A stretch of DNA of 64,000 nt from CADEDH01 sp039029735. Lineage in GTDB: Bacteria; Actinomycetota; Acidimicrobiia; Acidimicrobiales; SZUA-35. A program made the position numbers and the translations under genes. Below, in pieces: positions 26,804-34,641 of the stretch (positions are counted from its first letter, which is position 1; each line of letters starts with the position of its first letter). The notes beneath the pieces are model-generated. The model saw only the letters and a program-made list of their open reading frames with translations. It had not been told where the DNA came from and made no database searches. The stretch covers positions 1-64,000 of the forward strand of contig JBCCFL010000009.1 of NCBI GenBank assembly GCA_039029735.1, read 5' to 3'.

Positions 26804-27727
26804 TCAGATCGCGATCACCCCGAGGCCGGCGTGTTCGGCGGTGTCGGCCAGCGCCGAGTCGGCCACCACGATCGCACCGACGGCGACGGTCCAGAACCAC
26901 TCGTTGCGGTCGCGGATGGCCACCCCCGGCTTCGACGGATCGCCGTTGAGCGTCACCACCCACTGGGCAGCCGCCACCGCGGCGTCGAACCGGCGGCGCT
27001 CGGGTGCCGGCCAACGGCGGGCCGGATCGTCGAATGGCAGCGCAACACCGAGCGGGATCCCGGCCTTGATCGCCACCTCGGCCCCCACCAGCTCGGCACC
27101 GAGGCGAAGGCCCGACACCACCACGTCGTTGTCGGCATCGAGGGTGGAGATCGCGTCGGTCAGCTCCTCGAGCGCATCAGGGCCGAAGTCGCGGCCCCCA
27201 GTCACCACGATCGCCTGATCTGCCGGCCACGGCGCGACGATCGAGCCGTCACCACCGGAGGCTCCCGACGACGGCTCAGCCGAGAGTGCGTCGCGCTGTT
27301 CGGCCTTGAGCACGTCGAGCGCGGCCACAGCGAGACGATCGGCCTCCTCGTTGCCGGCGTTGCCGGCGTGCCCCTTCACCCAGGTGAACTGGATCTCGTG
27401 TTCGCGGTCGAGGTAGGCCGCGACGAGCGGCTCCCACAGATCGCGGTTGGCCACCGGCTTCTTCTGGGTGTTCGTCCAGCCCCGCTTCAGCCAACCATCG
27501 AACCAGCGATCGCGAAAGGCGTTCACCACATAGGTCGAGTCGGAGTGGATGTGAAGGGCCCCGTCGTTGTCCGCAACGGCCCGCAACACCGCGGTGAGTT
27601 CCATGCGCTGGTTCGTGGTGTCGGGCTCGGCGCCGACGCCGGTTCGGCCGTCGTCGGCCACCCACGCCCACCCTCCTGGACCTGGGTTTCCTGAGCACGC
27701 TCCGTCGGTGTAGATGTCCACCATCAC
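26804..27727 (-). CDS. rnhA: RNase HI fused to a SLOG/YpsA-like domain
   Basis: 307 aa, twice the usual RNase HI length. Residues 1-140 are RNase HI with catalytic D8 (YTDGACSGNPGPGGW), E43, D63 (HSDSTYVVNAF) and D130. After a Ser/Gly linker (about 148-168), residues 170-307 look like a nucleotide-binding SLOG domain of the DprA/YpsA kind: VVTGGRDFGPDALEEL, GAELVGAEVAIKAGIPLGVAL, PFDDPARRWPAPERRRFDAA and IRDRNEWFWTVAVGAIVV. The first domain removes RNA from RNA-DNA hybrids. The second assignment is by motif resemblance only. Divergent from aceE. Confidence 0.85.
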   Translation of the reverse strand: MMVDIYTDGACSGNPGPGGWAWVADDGRTGVGAEPDTTNQRMELTAVLRAVADNDGALHIHSDSTYVVNAFRDRWFDGWLKRGWTNTQKKPVANRDLWEPLVAAYLDREHEIQFTWVKGHAGNAGNEEADRLAVAALDVLKAEQRDALSAEPSSGASGGDGSIVAPWPADQAIVVTGGRDFGPDALEELTDAISTLDADNDVVVSGLRLGAELVGAEVAIKAGIPLGVALPFDDPARRWPAPERRRFDAAVAAAQWVVTLNGDPSKPGVAIRDRNEWFWTVAVGAIVVADSALADTAEHAGLGVIAI

Positions 27728-27885
27728 AGCTTGCCGGACTATCGCGAAGAGCCGTCGGGTTGCTGTGGGTGCGGTTACGATACGGCTATTCCGGGCTGTG
27801 CTCCCAAGGGCGCGAGCAACTGTCTGCAGCCCGCCGCAACCGCAACACCAACCGCATCGACACGCACCACCTTGATAGAGGGGCC

Positions 27886-30594
27886 ATGACCACCGACGGT
27901 TTTCTCAGCCAATTCCCGGACATCGATCCCGAAGAGACTGCTGAGTGGATGGAGTCGCTCGAAGCCGTGTCGTCGGCGGCGGGCAAGACGCGGGCGCGCT
28001 ACATCCTCGGGCGTCTGAACCAGTACGGCCGAGAGCTCCAGCTCGGCAACGCCGAGGCCGTGTCGACCGACTACCTCAACACCATCCCCACCGAGCAGCA
28101 GCCCTTCTTCCCCGGTGACGATCACCTGGAACGCCGCATCCGGGCCTACATCCGGTGGAACGCGGCGGCGATGGTGATCCGGGCCAACAAGACGGCGGAT
28201 GGCATCGGTGGCCACCTCTCCACGTTCGCCTCCTCGGCCGCCCTCTACGAGGTGGGCTTCAACTGGTTCTTCCGGGGCAAGGAGGACGGCAACCCCGGCG
28301 ACGCCGTGTACTTCCAGGGTCACGCTGCCCCCGGCGTGTACGCCCGCGCCTTCCTCGAGGGTCGCCTCGACGAGCACCAGCTCGACAACTTCCGCTTCGA
28401 GGTGGGTGGCGACGGCCTGTCGAGCTACCCCCACCCGCGGCTCATGCCCACGTTCTGGGAGTACCCCACGGTGTCGATGGGCCTCGGCCCCATCAACTCG
28501 CTCTATCACGCCCGGTTCCTGAAGTACCTCCAGAACCGCAAGATCGACAACGCCTCGGACAGTCGGGTGTGGGCGTTCCTCGGCGACGGTGAGTGCGACG
28601 AGCCCGAGACCCTCGGCTCGATCTCGCTCGCGGGCCGACACGGCCTCGACAACCTCACGTGGGTGATCAACTGCAACCTGCAGCGCCTCGACGGGCCGGT
28701 GCGAGGCAACGGCAAGATCATCCAGGAGCTGGAGGCCGTGTTCCGCGGCGCCGGCTGGAACGTGATCAAGGTGGTGTGGGGCTCTCGCTGGGACGAGCTG
28801 CTCCAGCGCGACGTGGACGGCGTACTCCTCAACAAGATGAACACCACCGTCGACGGTGAGTTCCAGCGCTACGCGGTGGAGTCGGGTGCCTACATCCGCG
28901 AGAAGTTCTTCGGCCCCGACCCCCGCCTGCGCAAGCTCGTCGATCACCTGAGCGACGACGAGCTCCGCAGCCTCCCCCGCGGTGGCCACGACTACGCCAA
29001 GGTGTACACCGCCTACAAGGCGGCCACCGAGCACGTGGGTCAGCCCACGGTGATCCTGGCCAAGACGATCAAGGGCTGGACGCTGGGCGAGGGCTTCGAG
29101 GGCCGCAACGCCACCCACCAGATCAAGAAGATGACGAAGAAGCAGATGCTCGAACTGCGTGACCGTCTCTACCTGCACGACGAGATCCCGGCCGAAGCCC
29201 TCGAAGACGGCAATCCGCCGTACTTCCGCCCCGTACAGGGCACCCCTGAGTACGACTACATGATGAACCGGCGCCGGGCTCTCGATGGCCCACTGCCGGA
29301 GCGGGTGATCAACATCCGCCGCCCGCTCCCCCAGCCGAGCGACGCCCCATTCAAGACCTTCGAGGAGGGCTCGGGCGGGCGCGCGGTGTCCACCACCATG
29401 GCGTTCACCTCGATGCTCCGCGAGCTGATGCGCGAGCAAGGCTTCGGCGAGCGGGTGGTTCCGATCGTTCCCGATGAGGCCCGCACCTTCGGCATGGACT
29501 CCATGTTCCGTGAGTTCGAGATCTACGCCCCGTTCGGCCAGAAGTACGAGCCGGTCGACCACGAGCTGCTCCTGTCCTACACCGAGGACTCCGACGGGCA
29601 GATCCTGGAGGAGGGCATCACCGAGGCCGGATCAATGGCGAGTTGGATCGCGGCCGCCACGAGCTACGCCCATCGAGGTGTGCCGATGGTGCCGTTCTTC
29701 ACCTTCTATTCGATGTTCGGGTTCCAGCGGGTGGGCGACCTGATCTGGTCGGCCGCCGACTCCCGAGCCCGCGGTTTCCTCATGGGTGCCACTGCGGGGC
29801 GAACCACCCTCGCGGGCGAGGGGCTCCAGCACCAGGACGGGCACAGCCTCTTGCACGCCTCGGCCGTGCCGGCATGTGAGGCCTACGACCCGGCCTTCGC
29901 CTATGAACTCGCCGTGATCGTGCAGGACGGCATCCGCCGGATGTACAGCGAGGACGAGGACGTCTTCTACTACCTCACGATCTACAACGACAACTACGAC
30001 CAGCCGCCTCAGCCCGAAGGCACCACCGAAGGCATCCTGGCCGGGCTGTACCACTGGACGTCCACGGTCGACGAGATTCCGGCGCCGGCCGCAGATGCCC
30101 TGAAGGCGACGATCCTGTTCTCCGGCCCATCGCAGGGCCCGGCCCGCGAAGCCCGGCGCGAGCTGGCCGAGCGGTGGAACGTCGATGCCGAGCTGTGGAG
30201 CGCCACGTCGTACAAGCGCCTCGCCGAAGATGGTCGCGAGGCCGAGCGGTGGAACCGCCTGCACCCCACGGACGCTCCTCGGGTGCCGCTCGTCACCAGG
30301 CTCCTCGGAAGTGGCACCGGCCCGGTGGTGGCTGTCAGCGACTACGTCCGAGCGGTGCCGGACCAGATCCGGCCGTTCGTCGGCCGCCCGTACCACGTGC
30401 TCGGTACCGACGGCTACGGCCGGTCCGACACGAAGGAAGCGCTGCGCACGTTCTTCGAGACCGACAGCCCGAGCATCGTTGTGGCCGTGCTCCACCAGCT
30501 GGCCCAGGCCGGCGACCTCGACTCCTCCGTGGTGGCCGACGCCATCGCCCACTACGGCGTTGACGACCGCGGCACTCCCCCCTGGGAGCGATAG
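27886..30594 (+). CDS. aceE: pyruvate dehydrogenase E1, homodimeric type
   Basis: 902 aa, usual for AceE. Thiamine diphosphate site FLGDGECDEPETLGSISLAGR followed by INCNLQRLDGPV, GHYxxxx-like NGPxx region LGPINSLYHARFLKYL, and C-terminal KEALRTFFETDSPSIV. It decarboxylates pyruvate and acetylates the E2 lipoyl group. ATG at 27886 with GAGGGG upstream; earlier in-frame codons back to 27760 are unrelated. It is not next to the E2/E3 genes (20.6-23.6 kb) but would use them. Confidence 0.95.
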   Translation: MTTDGFLSQFPDIDPEETAEWMESLEAVSSAAGKTRARYILGRLNQYGRELQLGNAEAVSTDYLNTIPTEQQPFFPGDDHLERRIRAYIRWNAAAMVIRANKTADGIGGHLSTFASSAALYEVGFNWFFRGKEDGNPGDAVYFQGHAAPGVYARAFLEGRLDEHQLDNFRFEVGGDGLSSYPHPRLMPTFWEYPTVSMGLGPINSLYHARFLKYLQNRKIDNASDSRVWAFLGDGECDEPETLGSISLAGRHGLDNLTWVINCNLQRLDGPVRGNGKIIQELEAVFRGAGWNVIKVVWGSRWDELLQRDVDGVLLNKMNTTVDGEFQRYAVESGAYIREKFFGPDPRLRKLVDHLSDDELRSLPRGGHDYAKVYTAYKAATEHVGQPTVILAKTIKGWTLGEGFEGRNATHQIKKMTKKQMLELRDRLYLHDEIPAEALEDGNPPYFRPVQGTPEYDYMMNRRRALDGPLPERVINIRRPLPQPSDAPFKTFEEGSGGRAVSTTMAFTSMLRELMREQGFGERVVPIVPDEARTFGMDSMFREFEIYAPFGQKYEPVDHELLLSYTEDSDGQILEEGITEAGSMASWIAAATSYAHRGVPMVPFFTFYSMFGFQRVGDLIWSAADSRARGFLMGATAGRTTLAGEGLQHQDGHSLLHASAVPACEAYDPAFAYELAVIVQDGIRRMYSEDEDVFYYLTIYNDNYDQPPQPEGTTEGILAGLYHWTSTVDEIPAPAADALKATILFSGPSQGPAREARRELAERWNVDAELWSATSYKRLAEDGREAERWNRLHPTDAPRVPLVTRLLGSGTGPVVAVSDYVRAVPDQIRPFVGRPYHVLGTDGYGRSDTKEALRTFFETDSPSIVVAVLHQLAQAGDLDSSVVADAIAHYGVDDRGTPPWER

Positions 30595-30672
30595 CGGCTC
30601 CGGGTCGGAGGCCCCGATCTGGATCTTCGCCTGCGGCGATACGCCCCTGGCGAGGATCTGACGGGCGAGCTG

Positions 30673-31476
30673 TCAGCTCTCGGCTGTGACCAGGGCGGCC
30701 TGTTGGCGGGCGAGCCAACCAAAGAGCACCGCCATGGCCCGCGGGTCATGGCGGAGCAGATGACCCCCGCCGGCAATGAACCGAAGATCGGCCGAACCGT
30801 GGGCGTCGGCCAGCACGCGGGCGTCGAAGTGCGGCACCAGCTCATCCTCTGAGCCGTGCAGCACCAGCATCGGCTTCGGAGGAAGCGACTCCGCGGCCTC
30901 GACGGCCGACACGTCCCGTAGCTGGGCCCGCCACTCGTCGCTGTCGGCGAACATCGACGCATCGGTGATGGCCCCCACCCGCTTGGCGTGAGCCAGCAGC
31001 CGGTTCGGATTCGCCGCCCAGTCATTGAAGTCGGCCGGGGAACCGGCCACGCTCACGCCGTTCACCCGATCGTCGACCGCAGCGCGCACAATGCTGATGG
31101 CGCCGCCGGTGCCGAAGCCGCACAACCAGATCTGGGTGGGCTCGGAATCCCGGTCGAGGTAGTCGATCGCTGCTGCGAGGTCGTCGATCCAGCCACCGAG
31201 GCTGAAGTCACCGGTGGACGTGCCACAACCCCGGAATCGCAAGGCCAGGGCCGACCAGCCGAGGGTCTCGGCGGCTCGATCGGCAAGCTCGGGAAGGTCC
31301 CCGCCGATCCGCTCGGCCCACACGTCACCCGAGGGGAACCCGTGGCTGAAGATCACACCCGTGCCAGTGGGCACCGGCGTGTCGACGTCAGGCACGGCGA
31401 GGTGAGCATCCAGCTCCACCCCGTCGGTGGAGGGAATGCGTACCGCCTCGCCTCGGCTCCCGCTCGAACCCGACAT
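30673..31476 (-). CDS. alpha/beta-hydrolase fold protein lacking the nucleophile serine
   Basis: 267 aa. Oxyanion HG at VIFSHGFPSGD, strand-helix LALRFRGCGTSTGDFSLGGW, and a late Asp (HGSEDELVP) and His (GGGHLLRHDP). The nucleophile elbow reads C-GFGTGG: the residue that should be Ser is Gly122 (codon GGC, one base from AGC). It is therefore probably not a serine hydrolase; a binding or non-hydrolytic role is inferred. It follows the 65-aa gene by 10 nt, one operon. Confidence 0.78.
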   Translation of the reverse strand: MSGSSGSRGEAVRIPSTDGVELDAHLAVPDVDTPVPTGTGVIFSHGFPSGDVWAERIGGDLPELADRAAETLGWSALALRFRGCGTSTGDFSLGGWIDDLAAAIDYLDRDSEPTQIWLCGFGTGGAISIVRAAVDDRVNGVSVAGSPADFNDWAANPNRLLAHAKRVGAITDASMFADSDEWRAQLRDVSAVEAAESLPPKPMLVLHGSEDELVPHFDARVLADAHGSADLRFIAGGGHLLRHDPRAMAVLFGWLARQQAALVTAES

Positions 31477-31486
31477 GATCAGCCGC

Positions 31487-31684
31487 TCACCCCTCGAAGA
31501 GGCGGTATCCCCGGTTGCGGGCCTCGGCCAAGGTGTCGGGGGCGAAGCACAGATAGGTCTCGGCCGTCATCAACTCGTCGATCATCTCAGCGTGCGCGTC
31601 CGACAACGCATCCACGTCGTACACGGTCTGCGTGCGCTTGTCGCCGACGAACCGGAAGTGCTCGAACTTTCCTGGGCGTTCCAT
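31487..31684 (-). CDS. 65-aa protein of unknown function
   Basis: Short soluble protein, MERPGKFEHFRFVGDKRTQT then VYDVDALSDAHAEMIDELMT and TYLCFAPDTLAEARNRGYRLFEG. No family known to me. Good coding character and 10-nt spacing to the hydrolase gene argue it is real. The ATG lies 25 nt after a perfect 14-bp hairpin, so expression may depend on read-through there; a TACCCT box 8 nt before the ATG is an alternative promoter. Confidence 0.65.
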   Translation of the reverse strand: MERPGKFEHFRFVGDKRTQTVYDVDALSDAHAEMIDELMTAETYLCFAPDTLAEARNRGYRLFEG

Positions 31685-31709
31685 CCCGGCGAAGGGTAGC
31701 CGAGCGCGA

Positions 31710-31741
31710 GAACGGGAGCAGCCCTCGGGCTGCTCCCGTTC
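31710..31741 (-). terminator. perfect 14-bp stem, CTCG loop; terminator or attenuator
   Basis: GAACGGGAGCAGCC (31710-31723) and its exact complement (31728-31741) around a 4-nt loop. On the minus strand it ends the gene-poor 31742-32010 stretch and lies 25 nt before the 65-aa gene. No clean T-run follows on either strand, which is common in high-GC actinobacteria. Confidence 0.7.
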
Positions 31742-32010
31742 CGTGTTCTTCGCCGATGCCCGGAGGGCAATCGGCCTGTGCTGGTACCGGATGGCCGCTG
31801 TCTTTGCCGGGGCGGGACGCCCCCGGACGGCTCATTCCGGCGGTGGTCTGGTGGATTTCACCAGGATCCAGCGGTGACCTAGTAGCCAGCCACCTCCAAG
31901 GTCCCAGTCGTTCTTCCGTGCAGTTGGACCACCTCCTCTCTCTTGGTGGCCACATTCTGGCACACGTCGGTGCCGGTGGCCCGCCATATCGGGGAGGCAT
32001 GAGGGAACCG
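31742..32010 (-). other. gene-poor structured interval, candidate leader RNA
   Basis: No convincing protein gene. Read on the minus strand it has two GGAGGTGG (Shine-Dalgarno-like) motifs at 31929-31936 and 31890-31897, a possible 24-codon frame at 31879-31953 (GTG start, contains two rare AGA codons, ends EVAGY), a 6-bp hairpin CTGGTG/CACCAG, a CCGGGG/CCCCGG hairpin and a 10-bp hairpin GCCGA-TGCCC/GGGCA-TCGGC, and then the 14-bp hairpin at 31710. It lies between two strong hairpins. I do not recognise it as RNase P, tmRNA, SRP or a named riboswitch. Confidence 0.45.
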
Positions 32011-32011
32011 G

Positions 32012-32051
32012 CGGGAACGGGCATCACGGTCGTCGGTGATGCCCGTTCCCG
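32012..32051 (-). terminator. perfect 16-bp stem, 8-nt loop, after the 59-aa gene
   Basis: CGGGAACGGGCATCAC (32012-32027) pairs exactly with 32036-32051. It starts 14 nt after the stop of the minus-strand gene at 32066, the normal place for an intrinsic terminator; no T-run. Confidence 0.65.
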
Positions 32052-32065
32052 TGGAGTTGGGGGGC

Positions 32066-32245
32066 TCAGTCAACCGCCACCGGCGCGTCGGCCGATGGCG
32101 TGATTCCGATTCCCTCCGCCGAGGCATCGCTCGTCACAACAGCCCAGCCCACCAGGCTCAACGCCAGCGACATCGCCACGAGCGTCAGCGGGTTGGTGAG
32201 ACGCTGAGCTCGATCGGGTGACACAGCGGGACATGCGAGCGACAC
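32066..32245 (-). CDS. 59-aa single-helix membrane protein
   Basis: GTG start with GAGGAGG 10-11 nt upstream. Sequence MSLACPAVSPDRAQRLTNPL, then a hydrophobic segment TLVAMSLALSLVGWAVV and a polar, extracytoplasmic-looking tail ending APVAVD. GC-rich third positions throughout, and a strong hairpin directly after the stop, support a real gene. No family I recognise. An AT-rich promoter-like stretch lies upstream (32290-32360). Confidence 0.6.
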   Translation of the reverse strand: MSLACPAVSPDRAQRLTNPLTLVAMSLALSLVGWAVVTSDASAEGIGITPSADAPVAVD

Positions 32246-32385
32246 GATTCTGAGGTCCTCCTCGGGTGCGGGTGATCACCGGGTTGGTGATGACTCCAAG
32301 TGTGATCCGAGTGACTTCAGATACCAATAGGGCCGGACCCCTACATCAAAACCCGCTTGATTCAGCGGTGTACCGAGGATGGGCC

Positions 32386-32892
32386 TCAGTTCGTGGGCTC
32401 GGCGCCGTCTTCGAGCGCCTCTTGGGCAGCCGGGCTGTCGAGCATGGGCAGCTCAGCCAGGTCGGACTCCACCGCGATCGGATCGTCGATGTGGATTGCA
32501 CCCGACACCTGAAGATAGGAGTCATGCGCCCGGATCACCTCGACGATGTGATGCTTCGGCACGTGGAGGTCCGTCATCTCGGCCCGCTCCACCACGTAGT
32601 CGACGGCGTCGAACTGCTCGTAGAGGACCGGCACCTCGCTCTTGCCTTCAGGGGCCCAGTGGTAGAACTGCACCCACTCGAGATGCAGGCGCAGGATCCG
32701 CCGCAGGTCGTTGTAGGTCAATTCGGCGGTGACGTGGTCTGGCAGTGCCTCGGCGCAGAACTCGATGCCCTCGTGGGCGTCGATCACGATCTGATCCGGC
32801 ATGTCGCGGGTGGACCCGACCGCCCATCCGACGGACAGCAACGCCACGACCACCACGAGCACGACGGTCAGACCGAGTACGACGAAGACCAC
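32386..32892 (-). CDS. membrane-anchored protein of unknown function
   Basis: 168 aa. One N-terminal membrane helix (VFVVLGLTVVLVVVVALLSV) and a soluble, acidic and His-rich remainder (LRRILRLHLEWVQFYHWAPEG; HVPKHHIVEVIRAHDSYLQV). I do not recognise the family. GTG start at 32892 preceded by TAGGGT with 6 nt spacing (leaderless). The gap of 140 bp to the 59-aa gene carries AT-rich sequence suited to that gene's promoter. Confidence 0.72.
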   Translation of the reverse strand: MVFVVLGLTVVLVVVVALLSVGWAVGSTRDMPDQIVIDAHEGIEFCAEALPDHVTAELTYNDLRRILRLHLEWVQFYHWAPEGKSEVPVLYEQFDAVDYVVERAEMTDLHVPKHHIVEVIRAHDSYLQVSGAIHIDDPIAVESDLAELPMLDSPAAQEALEDGAEPTN

Positions 32893-32898
32893 GCCCTC

Positions 32899-32904
32899 AC
32901 CCTA
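32899..32904 (-). promoter_or_regulatory. -10 box, leaderless mRNA of the 168-aa gene
   Basis: TAGGGT on the minus strand, 6 nt before the GTG at 32892. Confidence 0.4.
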
Positions 32905-32957
32905 CTGAGCAGCGGCGCTCGGCGGCGGGCCGGGCGCCGCAGCGCCCTACAGCCGGC

Positions 32958-34424
32958 TCACTCCTCGGCGAGGTCGATGATCTCTTCCTGCGTGAGGTAG
33001 TCGTGCTTGCGCCGGACCTTGTGCATGGTCACGTTCTGACCGGAGAGCTTGTCGAGCCGGGCGTGGGTCACATCTGCGCCCGACAGGTCGGTGTCGATGA
33101 GTGTCGTGCCCGTGAGGTCGGCTCCGGTCAAGTCGGCATCTCGGAGATCCACACCCTTGAGCGTCACCCCGCTCAGGTTCGCTCCACCGAGGTTGGCGCC
33201 CCGCAGGTCGACCTGTTCGAGTGACTGGCCTCGGAAGTCCGTGCCCACCAGATCGAGGCCGATCGTGGTCGCGACCAACTCGCCGTCGCCGCCGTCGGGC
33301 TCGTCGGTTCGGGGCGGCAGTTCCTCGGTGTCCACGTTGCGGTAACCGAGGCCGTTGCCCCACCGTTCCTGGGTCTGCACCACCCAGAAGCCGCCAAAGG
33401 GAAGCAGAGCCGCGAGTTCGACCCAGAAGATCCTGTGCTGGTTGGTGTCGAGCAGGAAGAACGTCACCGGAACGAGGATCATCATGGCGAGGGCGACCAC
33501 GGCGTACCACCGGACGGAGGGGTTGTAGCCAGGGTTCAGGATCACGTTGTAGAAGTCGCTGACGGCGCCTTGTCGCCACAGATAGCCGGTCACCGCGATC
33601 GCAACGACGAGGGCGACCAAGGTCACGATCAGGGTCGCCCCCGACACCAGCGCTGCCACCGCGACCACCACCGCAGAGGTGGAAACCCCGGCGAGCGCGG
33701 CGCGCAGCCGCCGCCGAGCCATGGGCCGCTTCCACCATGGAGGCGTGGATCCCTCCTGCGGCAGGAAACCGGTGGCCTGGGGCTGGGCTCGACCCACGTG
33801 ACTCACGGCGTTGAACAGCGCCGTGAGCAACAGGCCGATGATCAGGAAGATTGCGGCCACGTTGTGGACGTCCTGGAAGTCACCGAGCCGGTCGGCGATC
33901 GTCACCACCACCACTGCGGCACTAAGCCCGAAGAAGGCCAGCATGATGTCGCGCTGCACCTCGCGGCGGCTCTCGTGGTTTCGGACCAGCCAGATGGTCA
34001 AGATCCAGGCAAGGGCCACGATGATGGCGAGTGCCCGGAGATTCGTGTTCCCGAACAGCTCTTCCTGGGGGCGAATGCGTGCGCTGGCCTCGCAGAGCTC
34101 CTCGGGGCACCCGGTGGGGATGAACGCGACGATCAGCGCCATCACGCCGGCAAAGTTGAGGAGTACCTCCTCAACCACCTCCCGGGAGCGGAGCACGAAC
34201 AGCGACGCACCGGCCATGAACAGGCCGCCGACGAACGCCGGGCCGACCGGCGAGAAGTAGTAGGCGCTGATCGAGGTGAGCAAGGTGCGCTCCCCCGACT
34301 CGGGGCCGATGTAGTCGAGGCCGATCGCCAAGAGGAGCGCACCGATGGCAGCCACCACTGCGATTCGCAGGAAGCGATAGGTGCTCACTCTGGGGTCGGC
34401 GAGTACGGGCACGGTTGTGCTCAT
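32958..34424 (-). CDS. multi-pass membrane protein with C-terminal pentapeptide repeats
   Basis: 488 aa. Two membrane blocks: about residues 20-210 (YRFLRIAVVAAIGALLLAIG, SAYYFSPVGPAFVGGLFMAG, FLIIGLLLTALFNAV) and 240-365. Between about 400 and 465 there are some twelve pentapeptides of the A(D/N)LxG type (DLRGANLGGANLSG, DLTGADLTGTTL), which fold as a right-handed quadrilateral helix, followed by a charged tail. Function unknown; a membrane-tethered binding platform is an inference. ATG start, with a TGTGGT/ACCACA palindrome 26-39 nt upstream. Confidence 0.82.
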   Translation of the reverse strand: MSTTVPVLADPRVSTYRFLRIAVVAAIGALLLAIGLDYIGPESGERTLLTSISAYYFSPVGPAFVGGLFMAGASLFVLRSREVVEEVLLNFAGVMALIVAFIPTGCPEELCEASARIRPQEELFGNTNLRALAIIVALAWILTIWLVRNHESRREVQRDIMLAFFGLSAAVVVVTIADRLGDFQDVHNVAAIFLIIGLLLTALFNAVSHVGRAQPQATGFLPQEGSTPPWWKRPMARRRLRAALAGVSTSAVVVAVAALVSGATLIVTLVALVVAIAVTGYLWRQGAVSDFYNVILNPGYNPSVRWYAVVALAMMILVPVTFFLLDTNQHRIFWVELAALLPFGGFWVVQTQERWGNGLGYRNVDTEELPPRTDEPDGGDGELVATTIGLDLVGTDFRGQSLEQVDLRGANLGGANLSGVTLKGVDLRDADLTGADLTGTTLIDTDLSGADVTHARLDKLSGQNVTMHKVRRKHDYLTQEEIIDLAEE

Positions 34425-34449
34425 TGGGTCCCCCTGTTGTTGACGTGCG

Positions 34450-34463
34450 TGTGGTCTACCACA
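34450..34463. promoter_or_regulatory. 14-bp palindrome upstream of pentapeptide gene
   Basis: TGTGGTCTACCACA: exact 6-bp arms around CT, 26 nt before the minus-strand ATG at 34424. Operator or short hairpin; weak evidence. Confidence 0.3.
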
Positions 34464-34508
34464 GCAAGGAGTACCGACGAGGGGATCTGATACGTCGTCA
34501 GACGCGAC

Positions 34509-34544
34509 GGAGCCCCACCGCGAACCCTGACACGGAGGGGCTCC
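34509..34544 (-). terminator. GGAGCCCC hairpin after acyl-CoA dehydrogenase
   Basis: Exact 8-bp arms GGAGCCCC and GGGGCTCC around a 20-nt loop, about 100 nt after the stop of the minus-strand gene at 34642. Smaller hairpins follow at 34547-34563 and 34598-34614. Confidence 0.4.
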
Positions 34545-34641
34545 TGCCGTTCTCCCGGAACGGCCGCGTAAAACGCTGATGTGAGCCTAGGTGGAATCCG
34601 GCACCGAATGCCGGGTCCTGGGCGTCACGTTCAGATATTGC

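Noticed and set aside
31918..31941. Fragment of a 16S rRNA gene
   Set aside because: Only about 24 nt of partial similarity, no rRNA sequence around it. It is better read as a minus-strand Shine-Dalgarno-like motif.
31742..32010. RNase P RNA, tmRNA or SRP RNA in the gene-poor interval
   Set aside because: Looked for the RNase P P4 motifs, the tmRNA acceptor end and the SRP GGAAGGxAGCA loop; none is present on either strand.
34425..34641. tRNA gene in the gap before the acyl-CoA dehydrogenase
   Set aside because: Several small hairpins but no T-loop consensus or acceptor pairing; read as terminator structures.
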